Part shown: one piece after another, positions 1 to 5,900 of the stretch
Position numbering within the stretch: position 1 is the first letter of the stretch
Layout of the letters: the number at the start of each line of letters is the position of its first letter
NCBI GenBank assembly: GCA_903930725.1
Contig: CAIYZW010000593.1
Span: 1-5,915, forward strand
Source of the DNA: an uncultured Bacteroidota bacterium
GTDB lineage: Bacteria > Bacteroidota > Bacteroidia > Bacteroidales > 4484-276
Direction: 5' to 3'
DNA length: 5,915 nt
Made by a program: the position numbers and the translations under genes
The notes under the pieces: model-generated
What the model was told of the DNA's origin: nothing
The model's input: the letters and a program-made list of their open reading frames with translations, nothing else
The model's database searches: none

Positions 1-1
1 A

Positions 2-625
2 ATTGACCTTCATGTTTTTGAAAAATCGCAGGAAGATGAATCTGCTCAGTTTTCGATGAAAATCAATCAATTAATCCAACATGACCGAATTAAAAAAGAA
101 GATGTAAATAACGCCTCCTCATCCTGGCAAAAACTGATCGAAAATAATAGGTTTGCCCGGTTAGCCCGGTTAAAACTCGAAGCGGAGCAGAAATTTATAA
201 AACAAAGGTTAATCGCCGGCCTTCAGGATTTGAATTACGAAGTGATGACCGACATGGAGGTTATTGATTTTGAGCGTGGTGATGTTTTTTTATTGAGTGT
301 TCCCGACCAGGATAATTTTGTAAACCTGCGATTCGACAGCAATGGCCGGATGTTGTACAATTTTTTAATTCCCGAAAACCGCACCGAACTGACCCACGAA
401 CAAGCAGAAATCCGGCTTGCCGAGATGGATGAAACCTGCACCGGGTTTAGGAAAATGCTGGAAAAATTAAAACTGGAAGGACTTAAAATTGATCTCGAAA
501 ACGAGATTAAAGCCACCGAAAAGGCGTTGGTGCAGCTTCCACCAAAATTTAAGGCGTTAACGAAAAAAGTTGGCACTAAAAAGAGCAAAAAGGATCTATC
601 AGGAAACAGGAAGTTTTTGGAATGA
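2..625 (+). CDS. Partial (5'-truncated) hypothetical protein, charged and coiled-coil-like
   Basis: I do not recognise the family. The reading frame is open from base 2 to the TGA at 623-625. The 18 codons before the first ATG (position 56) read like protein (IDLHVFEKSQEDE...), so the gene very probably begins left of the window and the ATG is internal. The visible ~207 residues are rich in Lys, Glu and Leu. One helical stretch lies just after the ATG codon (around RLARLKLEAEQKF). A mixed middle part (GDVFLLSVPDQDNF, then NLRFDSNGRMLYNF) looks like beta strands. A second helical stretch (FRKMLEKLKLEGLKIDLE) is followed by a very basic tail (KKVGTKKSKKDL). No signal peptide, membrane segment or catalytic motif is visible. 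It looks like the C-terminal end of a longer coiled-coil protein, perhaps a scaffold or partner. It lies in the same orientation upstream of the ATPase block, but a methyltransferase gene separates them, so a functional link is only a guess. The alternative is a complete 189-residue protein starting at 56. Confidence 0.75.
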   Translation: MDLHVFEKSQEDESAQFSMKINQLIQHDRIKKEDVNNASSSWQKLIENNRFARLARLKLEAEQKFIKQRLIAGLQDLNYEVMTDMEVIDFERGDVFLLSVPDQDNFVNLRFDSNGRMLYNFLIPENRTELTHEQAEIRLAEMDETCTGFRKMLEKLKLEGLKIDLENEIKATEKALVQLPPKFKALTKKVGTKKSKKDLSGNRKFLE

Positions 626-654
626 GATAATTTTAGGTGCGGTCTAAAAAGCCG

Positions 655-669
655 AAACCTGTTAGGTTT
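655..669. repeat. Short inverted repeat AAACCT-GTT-AGGTTT between genes
   Basis: Six-base arms (655-660 and 664-669) are separated by three bases, 30 nt after the stop codon of the first gene. On the + strand the stem is followed by TTC rather than a long T-run and is AT-rich, so it would be at best a weak intrinsic terminator. It could equally be a small dispersed palindromic element. The remaining intergenic sequence to the next start is A/T-rich, with no convincing promoter box. Confidence 0.45.
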
Positions 670-731
670 TCTGATGCTGAGAATTAACCAAAAAAAAACT
701 TTTCATACTATATAATTCAACGAAAATAGAG

Positions 732-1313
732 ATGATAAAATCAATCAGAAAACTCCTTTTGATGGATGAACATGTTTGTCCATCTGGTTTTTATTCGACT
801 TTGGATGTTGGTTTCAGAAAGCATTTTCACAATCCCGACAAAATATTTGCTCCCTACATCAAACCGGGCTATATGGTGGCTGATGTGGGTTGTGGACCAG
901 GCTTTTTTTCGGTTGGACTGGCCAAAATTGTTGGCGAAACCGGAAATGTTACAGCCTGCGATATTCAGGAAGCAGGACTGGAACGATTGAAAAACAAAAT
1001 TATGGGTACGCCGCTCCAAAAAATTATTTCCTTCCAAAAAGCAACAAGCGAAACCATCGGTCTTGACGGCCAATACGATTTCATTCTCAATTTCTGGATG
1101 CTGCATGAGGTGAACAACAAAGAAAAATTTATCGGACAAATTAAGTCGGCCATGATGCCCGGAAGCCTTTACATGCTTGTCGAACCGAGGTTTCATGTTA
1201 TCTCAAAAGCCTTTAAGCAGGAAGTTGAAATTGCCATCAACGCAGGGTTAAAACCTGTTGATTATCCCAAAATACGGATGAGCAGAAGTGTTGTTTTTAA
1301 GAATCCTGGTTAA
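732..1313 (+). CDS. Class I SAM-dependent methyltransferase (UbiE/Methyltransf_11-like)
   Basis: A soluble 193-residue Rossmann-fold methyltransferase that should move a methyl group from S-adenosylmethionine to an unknown acceptor. SAM motif I is VADVGCGPG (residues 49-57). The ribose-binding acidic residue at the end of strand 2 is probably D77 (TACDIQ). Motif IV is YDFILNFWMLHEV (115-127). The segment before motif I (MDEHVCPSGFYS, then FHNPDKIFAPYIKPG, residues 11-46) matches the lead-in of a group of small bacterial and archaeal methyltransferases whose N-terminus carries a 'CPWWL...NP.RRL.H.PEKIL.PYV' pattern; here the aromatic WWL is replaced. The acceptor cannot be told from sequence. 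The start at 732 precedes the core by a plausible helix; ATG 762 (M11) is an alternative. There is no strong ribosome-binding site, only GAG just upstream, as usual in Bacteroidetes. It sits alone between the left-edge gene and the ATPase leader, 106 and 130 nt away, so its link to either is unclear. Confidence 0.88.
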   Translation: MIKSIRKLLLMDEHVCPSGFYSTLDVGFRKHFHNPDKIFAPYIKPGYMVADVGCGPGFFSVGLAKIVGETGNVTACDIQEAGLERLKNKIMGTPLQKIISFQKATSETIGLDGQYDFILNFWMLHEVNNKEKFIGQIKSAMMPGSLYMLVEPRFHVISKAFKQEVEIAINAGLKPVDYPKIRMSRSVVFKNPG

Positions 1314-1326
1314 AAACCGCTTTTCT

Positions 1327-1334
1327 TAACTTTG
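1327..1334 (+). promoter_or_regulatory. Putative Bacteroidetes -7 box for the ATPase operon
   Basis: TAACTTTG followed by CC matches the TAnnTTTG consensus of Bacteroidetes primary-sigma promoters. It lies 14 nt after the methyltransferase stop and 109 nt before the ATPase start, which would give a leader of roughly 100 nt. The expected -33 TTTG is poorly preserved (CTGG near 1306-1309). A second fitting box, TAATTTTG at 1351-1358, has a TTTG 16 nt upstream (1331-1334), so the exact start of transcription is uncertain. Confidence 0.5.
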
Positions 1335-1360
1335 CCTTCACCAATTTCGCTAATTTTGGT

Positions 1361-1399
1361 CGGCTTTTCGTTGGTTTGTAATTTTTAATCGAAAAGCCG
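1361..1399 (+). promoter_or_regulatory. Perfect 10-bp inverted repeat in the leader of the ATPase operon
   Basis: CGGCTTTTCG (1361-1370) and its exact reverse complement CGAAAAGCCG (1390-1399) flank a 19-nt AT-rich spacer. In RNA this is a stable hairpin 45 nt before the ATPase start. A second, overlapping inverted repeat, TTAATC (1385-1390) with GATTAA (1400-1405), would form a smaller hairpin that cannot coexist with the first. No T-run follows on either strand, so it is unlikely to be a terminator. It may be a leader RNA structure or a DNA operator for a dimeric regulator; the sequence does not decide which. Confidence 0.55.
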
Positions 1400-1443
1400 G
1401 ATTAACCGTAAATCAAAAGTTCCGAATTTCAAATATTTAAAAA

Positions 1444-3342
1444 ATGTCAGAATCCGAACGTAAGTTTTTCCCTGGTTGGATGCAGGAGTTTAAGCGGTTT
1501 CAATCGTTAAAATCGCAGTTTTACCTCTATGGCAACGTTTACGATTGTTACTATTTTCCGGTAAACTACAAAAAAGTCGAAAACCCCGACGAACTTCAAT
1601 GGGCACGATTTAACGATATTCAGCTATTGCTGAAGCTATATCTCCAGAATGAAGGCTTCGAAATTATTGCCTATTACGATATTATTGACGGTCTCGACAT
1701 TTTATCTGACCCGGCCACTGACCTGAACCGTGATAATATTATTGGCTATTTAATTGATAATGTGCCAAATGCAAAATCATTTTTAGATTCAAAAAAAATC
1801 TCCAATGTCGAGAAAAAACTCTCGGATGCCTTGTCGTTTTTCAGGTTGCTCATGTCGAACAACAAAAAAGTATCTGCCGGAATTATCAATTACAGTTCAC
1901 GGTTTTCGGGCGACCCCAACAGCCTCAACGAAGATGAGCGCGTGATTTTCCTAAAACTGCTTAAGTCAGCACAGGATGCACGCCTTTTTCCCGAAAAGGG
2001 CGGAATGCGCAACATCCTGATTTTCCTGTGTGATAAACTCAACGATATTCCCAGCTGGATTTTACTCGAAAATCCGCTCACCAAAGGCATCGAAATTAAA
2101 AAACCTAACAAGGAAGAGCGAAACCGTTTTTTCAGAGTGCAGTCGCAACGCTTTTATCATGAAGGTGAAGCTGTAAACGAAAAAGAAATCATCAGCATTT
2201 TTGCCGACCTCACCGACGGTTTGGCCAATCAGGAACTCGAAAACCTGATTACAATTTCGCAGCAGGAAAAAATCCATATCAACAACATTCAGCAGATCAT
2301 TGACTTATTTAAATATGGAACCCGCGAGAACTTTTGGGAAGACCTCGAAAAATCCAAAATCGAAAATGCCGGAAAAGAACTGGGCAAACGGGTTATGGGA
2401 CAGGAAGCTGCTATCAGAAAAAGTGTCGAAATCATTCGTCGCGCCAAGCTGGGACTCCATTCGATTGATTTGAAACGCGCCAAAAACAAGCCTAAAGGTG
2501 TGATGTTTTTTGCCGGACCTACCGGCGTTGGTAAAACGGAACTTGCCAAATCGCTGGCCGAGCTCATTTTTAATGATGAGGATGCCATTTTGAGGTTCGA
2601 CATGAGCGAGTACAACGATTCAAATTCCGACACCAAGCTTATTGGGTCTCCACCGGGCTACGTGGGCTACCAGGAAGGCGGTCAGCTTACAAGCCAGGTT
2701 AACGCCAAACCTTTTTCGATAGTGCTTTTTGATGAAATCGAAAAAGCGCATCCCGTTATTTTTGATAAATTCCTGCAAATACTCGATGATGGCCGGCTTA
2801 CCGATGGCAAAGGCGAAACGGTTTATTTTTCGGAAACACTCATCATTTTTACAAGCAATCTGGGTGTTTACACCGAAGATGAGCACGGAAAAAGAATACC
2901 TAACATAAATTTCGGCGACAGCTATGAGGTAACATCCAAAAACATCATGTCCGAAATTCAAAACTTCTTTAATACTAAGCTCAACCGCCCCGAAATCCTG
3001 AATCGCTTTGGCGATAATTTCGTGGTTTTCGATTTCATCCGCCCCGATGTTGACAAGCTGATTTTGCTTAAAAGCCTCAAAATGATCAGGGAAAATTTGT
3101 TGAAACAGAAAAACTGTCATTTTGATTTTGATGATGCTTTTGTCGAAAAATTCAGGAGGTATTATATTCTCAACAACCTCAACAATGGTGGCCGTGGCAT
3201 CAATAACCGCGTTGAAACGTACATCAAAAACGGGATTGCCAACTTTATGTACGAGCAAAACAGTGCCGGAAACCTCAGATTCAGGGTTTTTGTTGATGAT
3301 AATGACGATAACAAGGTTAAGTTTGAATGTTCTGGAAATTAA
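1444..3342 (+). CDS. Clp/HSP100-type AAA+ ATPase with degenerate N-terminal half
   Basis: A 632-residue cytoplasmic ATPase of the Clp/HSP100 class, expected to form a ring and unfold or remodel proteins. The C-terminal ~320 residues form a complete ClpB/ClpA D2-like module: VMGQ entry motif (about 318-321), Walker A GPTGVGKT (358-365), pore loop GYVG (405-408), Walker B IVLFDE (426-431), sensor 1 TSN (N472), arginine finger in RPEILNR (R521) and sensor 2 GGRG (R584). The N-terminal ~300 residues are not a usual Clp N-domain. They contain YLYGNVYD (27-34), YYDIIDGLDI (77-86) and a sensor-1-like strand ILIFLCDKLND (191-201), but no P-loop, so this looks like an inactivated first AAA+ domain. 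No IGF/IGL ClpP-docking tripeptide is seen; the comparable region reads INFGD (488-492), so ClpP partnership is unlikely. ClpB's long middle coiled coil is also absent. The start at 1444 follows an A-rich stretch. The next gene begins inside its last codons, so it should be cotranscribed and its product a likely partner. Confidence 0.9.
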   Translation: MSESERKFFPGWMQEFKRFQSLKSQFYLYGNVYDCYYFPVNYKKVENPDELQWARFNDIQLLLKLYLQNEGFEIIAYYDIIDGLDILSDPATDLNRDNIIGYLIDNVPNAKSFLDSKKISNVEKKLSDALSFFRLLMSNNKKVSAGIINYSSRFSGDPNSLNEDERVIFLKLLKSAQDARLFPEKGGMRNILIFLCDKLNDIPSWILLENPLTKGIEIKKPNKEERNRFFRVQSQRFYHEGEAVNEKEIISIFADLTDGLANQELENLITISQQEKIHINNIQQIIDLFKYGTRENFWEDLEKSKIENAGKELGKRVMGQEAAIRKSVEIIRRAKLGLHSIDLKRAKNKPKGVMFFAGPTGVGKTELAKSLAELIFNDEDAILRFDMSEYNDSNSDTKLIGSPPGYVGYQEGGQLTSQVNAKPFSIVLFDEIEKAHPVIFDKFLQILDDGRLTDGKGETVYFSETLIIFTSNLGVYTEDEHGKRIPNINFGDSYEVTSKNIMSEIQNFFNTKLNRPEILNRFGDNFVVFDFIRPDVDKLILLKSLKMIRENLLKQKNCHFDFDDAFVEKFRRYYILNNLNNGGRGINNRVETYIKNGIANFMYEQNSAGNLRFRVFVDDNDDNKVKFECSGN

Positions 3343-3950
3343 ACAGAATTCAGTTTCCGGTTTATAATCTTGGCCCCGGGAAACGGCTTGCAATCTGGGT
3401 TCAGGGTTGCCACCTGGGCTGCGAAGGCTGCATCAACCCGGAACTTTGGAACGAAAACGGTGGCAAAAACATCAACATCGAAACCCTGGCTGCCGGAATT
3501 CTTAAAATCGAAAACGCTTTTGATGGTCTCACCATAACCGGAGGCGAGCCGTTCGAGCAATACGAAGCATTGGTTGCTTTTTGTAGCTACATCAAGTTGA
3601 AATCATCACTCAACATCCTGGTTTTTACTGGTTTTAGGATGGACGAACTGATCGGAAAATTCCCAGACATGTTATTTTCCCACGCGCTGGATTACCTCGT
3701 TGATGGCCGTTTTGTAAGGTCCTTGGCCGAAAGTGATAACATCAAAGGTTCATCAAACCAGAATTTTTATACTTTTGAAAATGGAAAATATGCCGTGGGA
3801 AACCATTTGACTTTTAGTGGCAAATGGTCGCTAAATGTCTCAAAATCAAATGAAGTTTTCATGGCAGGTATTCCCAAAAAGGACGACATAAATGCTTTGA
3901 TTGCGCATTTAAGCGGATCAGGAATTAACTTGAAATTTAACGATGTATAA
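3327..3950 (+). CDS. Small radical SAM protein, NrdG-like activase type
   Basis: A 207-residue protein with the radical SAM signature CxxxCxxC (C28, C32, C35 in QGCHLGCEGC), which binds a 4Fe-4S cluster and cleaves S-adenosylmethionine to a 5'-deoxyadenosyl radical. TITGGEPFEQ (69-78) is the SAM-contacting GGEP motif. NPELW after the cluster loop, DYLVDGRF and SSNQNF are all shared with anaerobic ribonucleotide reductase activating proteins (NrdG). It lacks extra iron-sulfur (SPASM-type) cysteines at the C-terminus, so it is a minimal activase. No nrdD lies in the window and the neighbours are unrelated to nucleotide reduction, so a different target is more likely: a glycyl-radical partner elsewhere, or a protein or peptide modified for this system. 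Its ATG lies 16 nt inside the ATPase gene and is the only start that keeps the complete core. It overlaps the next gene by 8 nt, which suggests coupled translation of all three. Confidence 0.88.
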   Translation: MFWKLNRIQFPVYNLGPGKRLAIWVQGCHLGCEGCINPELWNENGGKNINIETLAAGILKIENAFDGLTITGGEPFEQYEALVAFCSYIKLKSSLNILVFTGFRMDELIGKFPDMLFSHALDYLVDGRFVRSLAESDNIKGSSNQNFYTFENGKYAVGNHLTFSGKWSLNVSKSNEVFMAGIPKKDDINALIAHLSGSGINLKFNDV

Positions 3951-4575
3951 AATTACCTGCGATTATTGTTTTGAAGATATCCATTTTGATGACCACGAAA
4001 ATCGTCCTGAAGTTTGCACACATTGCAATTCGCCGCTCGACCACCTCGAAATCAGGGATTCGGACGATGTTCCAGACCTCGAAAAAGAGGCACAAAAGGC
4101 CAGGCGGCTTGATGGCCTCATTTTGACCTACGAAAAAACCAATGAATGGATTGATATTCCTCATGCCGAAATAATTGTTTTGGGCCGCCAGAGTGTGGGA
4201 AGCGAAGTGTTGGGAAAAATTCCGCAAATCAGTCGCGAACATTGTAAAATCGAGTATTTTGATGGTAACTACCTTCTCACCGACCTTAACTCCCTCAATG
4301 GAACATTTTTAGGACAAAACAAGCGCGATTGCAGCAAACATACACAGGTAAAAATTAAGGATAACGATGTGATTTATCTTGGAAAAGAGCCTTTTTTGGT
4401 GCAGTTAAAATACAAGGTTGTGAGCGGGGCCGAAGAATTAAAAACAACTGAAGCATCGGAGGAAATCAAAATCAGAAAGTTTAAGTGCCGCGCCTGTGGA
4501 AAAATCCACACTTTAAACCTGCTGATCTGCGATGCCTGTGGGTCGTATGGCCAGGTAGAATCGCTGGACGATTGA
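3943..4575 (+). CDS. FHA domain protein with N- and C-terminal zinc ribbons
   Basis: A 210-residue soluble protein with three parts. The N-terminus holds two CxxC pairs (C6/C9 and C25/C28), a zinc-ribbon layout. Residues about 58-155 form a forkhead-associated domain, a reader of phosphothreonine, with its conserved elements in order: LGRQS (80-84), SREH (97-100) and NSLNGT (116-121). The C-terminus has another pair of CxxC knuckles (C182/C185 and C196/C199), rubredoxin- or zinc-ribbon-like. The binding residues (R82, S97, H100, N119) look intact, so phosphopeptide binding is expected. No kinase or phosphatase gene is in the window. The start ATG overlaps the radical SAM stop (ATGTATAA), which places it in the same operon. 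It probably acts as a phosphorylation-dependent adaptor bringing clients or partners to the ATPase or radical enzyme; that role is inferred from context only. It is the last gene of the block; a 156-nt gap without a clear terminator follows. Confidence 0.87.
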   Translation: MYKITCDYCFEDIHFDDHENRPEVCTHCNSPLDHLEIRDSDDVPDLEKEAQKARRLDGLILTYEKTNEWIDIPHAEIIVLGRQSVGSEVLGKIPQISREHCKIEYFDGNYLLTDLNSLNGTFLGQNKRDCSKHTQVKIKDNDVIYLGKEPFLVQLKYKVVSGAEELKTTEASEEIKIRKFKCRACGKIHTLNLLICDACGSYGQVESLDD

Positions 4576-4675
4576 TTTCGAATCCTAAAAGAATAGTTCA
4601 AAAGAAGGGTCTTATTCGGCAAAGTTGTGTTTTGTGGTGATGCCTTTATTTCGTTCCTTAATCTTGGAAAAACAA

Positions 4676-4683
4676 TACTTTTG
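4676..4683 (+). promoter_or_regulatory. Putative Bacteroidetes -7 box for the SDR-rseC unit
   Basis: TACTTTTG followed by CCGC fits the TAnnTTTG consensus. It lies 48 nt before the dehydrogenase ATG, giving a leader of about 40 nt. The -33 element is weak (TTTCG near 4649-4653, about 22 nt upstream). The rest of the 4576-4731 gap shows no RNA gene, strong hairpin or terminator. Confidence 0.5.
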
Positions 4684-4731
4684 CCGCATCTTTAAAGTAG
4701 TTTGTAAAGTTTAGAATTCTGTTTTTCAAAT

Positions 4732-5436
4732 ATGAATATTATTGTAACAGGTGCCAGCAGGGGAATCGGATATGCCCTTGTAAAAAAGCTCGTTCAAAGC
4801 GGCAATCATCGGGTAGTAGCCATTGCGCGTGATGCCGGAAAATTACAAATGCTCAAAAACGAATGCCTGCTTTTAAACGACAAATCTGATGTTTTTCCGA
4901 TAAACTTCGATTTAGCCTCTCCCGCCTATTCATTTAAGCTGCTTCCCGCAATTTTAGCCCATTTCGATAACATTGATATTTTGATAAACAATGCCGGAAC
5001 GCTTATTAAGAAAGAATTTTCGGAGCTTTCGGATGAAGACTTTGATACCGTTTTTAACCTGAATGTCAAATCAATTTTTAAACTTACCCGTTCTTTGTTG
5101 CCCTATTTTAACCAGCCTGCCCACGTTGTTAATATTAGCAGCATGGGCGGAATACAGGGAAGTTCCAAATTCCCGGGACTTTCGTTGTACAGTGCTTCAA
5201 AAGGCGCTGTGGCTGTATTAACCGAAGCAATGGCCGAAGAATTTAAAGAAAAGCAAATACGCGTAAATTGCCTGGCTTATGGTGCTGTTCAAACCGAAAT
5301 GCTTGCCGAGGCTTTTCCGGGTTACAAGGCCCCTCTCCTACCAGCAGACATGGCTGCTTTTGTTTCGGATTTCGCATTAACCGGCCATCACTTTTTTAAT
5401 GGGAAAATTCTTCCGGTTTCGTTATCAACTCCTTAA
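4732..5436 (+). CDS. Short-chain dehydrogenase/reductase (SDR family)
   Basis: A 234-residue NAD(P)-dependent oxidoreductase of the classical SDR type; the substrate is unknown. The cofactor motif TGASRGIG (residues 6-13) starts almost at the N-terminus. NNAG (86-89), the catalytic Asn in NLNV (N111), a serine in NISS (S136/S137) and YSASK (Y153, K157) complete the active site. The Arg after the cofactor-motif serine (R10) and AIARD after strand 2 would suit NADP(H), but this is not certain. The Ser-Tyr spacing is about three residues longer than usual (insert GSSKFPGL). The C-terminus ends in HFFNGKILPVSLSTP instead of the common 'G..l.vDGG', so this is not a typical FabG. It has its own promoter-like box and lies 11 nt before the RseC-family gene, so the two are probably cotranscribed. 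Confidence 0.92.
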   Translation: MNIIVTGASRGIGYALVKKLVQSGNHRVVAIARDAGKLQMLKNECLLLNDKSDVFPINFDLASPAYSFKLLPAILAHFDNIDILINNAGTLIKKEFSELSDEDFDTVFNLNVKSIFKLTRSLLPYFNQPAHVVNISSMGGIQGSSKFPGLSLYSASKGAVAVLTEAMAEEFKEKQIRVNCLAYGAVQTEMLAEAFPGYKAPLLPADMAAFVSDFALTGHHFFNGKILPVSLSTP

Positions 5437-5447
5437 TTCAGAATTAG

Positions 5448-5867
5448 ATGAAAACCGATATAATTAAACACGAAGGGTTGATTAAAAATATCACTACAAA
5501 AAGCATTTTTGTGAGTATCGTCGCTCAGTCGGCATGTCATAGCTGCGATGCAAAAGGTTTTTGCAGCGTTTCGGGGAATAAGGAAAGGATTATCGAAGTT
5601 AAAAACAACCCGGCCAATGAACATAAAACCGGTGATCATGTTATTTTGACAATGCAGAAAAAAATGGGCACCAAAGCGGTTTTGTGGGGATATTTTATTC
5701 CGTTTTTCATCATGCTGGCTTCTTTGATCATTACCTTCGGGATTACCGACAACGAAGGCTTTTCAGGATTATCGGCCATTTTTGCCCTGGCACCCTATTA
5801 TTTTGGCCTTTATTTTTTCCGCGACAGGCTAAGTTCTTCCTTCGAATTTAACATCGAATCAAATTAA
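5448..5867 (+). CDS. rseC: RseC/MucC-family membrane protein (SoxR-reducing system type)
   Basis: A 139-residue inner-membrane protein. The N-terminal part begins with the family's 'EG.I......v.V.i...saC..C.akg.C' layout: C30, C33 and C39 in ACHSCDAKGFCS, probably a redox or metal-binding site. Two membrane segments follow, about residues 77-99 (AVLWGYFIPFFIMLAS...) and 107-124, then a short basic stretch (RDRL) and tail. In Escherichia coli RseC is tied to SoxR reduction together with the Rsx/Rnf complex and to sigma-E control. In Bacteroidetes the homologue commonly stands directly upstream of rnfB-rnfC and the other rnf genes, so an Rnf electron-transport cluster may begin just beyond the right edge. 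It follows the SDR gene after 11 nt, an intergenic bit containing the small palindrome AATTC-A-GAATT. Confidence 0.85.
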   Translation: MKTDIIKHEGLIKNITTKSIFVSIVAQSACHSCDAKGFCSVSGNKERIIEVKNNPANEHKTGDHVILTMQKKMGTKAVLWGYFIPFFIMLASLIITFGITDNEGFSGLSAIFALAPYYFGLYFFRDRLSSSFEFNIESN

Positions 5868-5900
5868 TACACTCATTCAATAAACTTCAAAACACTCAAA

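Noticed and set aside
741..1196. A 151-codon open frame on the - strand opposite the methyltransferase
   Set aside because: The + strand carries clear SAM-binding motifs, and the antisense product has no recognisable feature.
1361..1399. Rho-independent terminator of the methyltransferase gene
   Set aside because: The stem is only moderately GC-rich, the 19-nt loop is long, no T-run follows on either strand, and it lies downstream of probable promoter boxes for the next gene.
1314..1443. Known riboswitch or CRISPR-like repeats
   Set aside because: No recognisable aptamer core and no repeated spacer pattern, only the inverted repeats already described.
2620..3393. A 257-codon open frame on the - strand opposite the ATPase gene
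   Set aside because: It lies fully antisense to the strongly conserved D2 module and the start of the radical SAM gene. Its translation shows no recognisable domain, so it is a codon-bias shadow.
3327..3950. Canonical NrdG for anaerobic ribonucleotide reduction
   Set aside because: Motifs are similar, but there is no nrdD next to it and the gene is embedded by overlaps in an unrelated operon, so a specific nrdG name is not justified.
1444..4575. Fragment of a type VI secretion cluster (Clp ATPase plus FHA protein)
   Set aside because: ClpV has two active AAA+ domains and a different N-domain, no Tss structural gene is present, and a radical SAM enzyme does not belong to such clusters.
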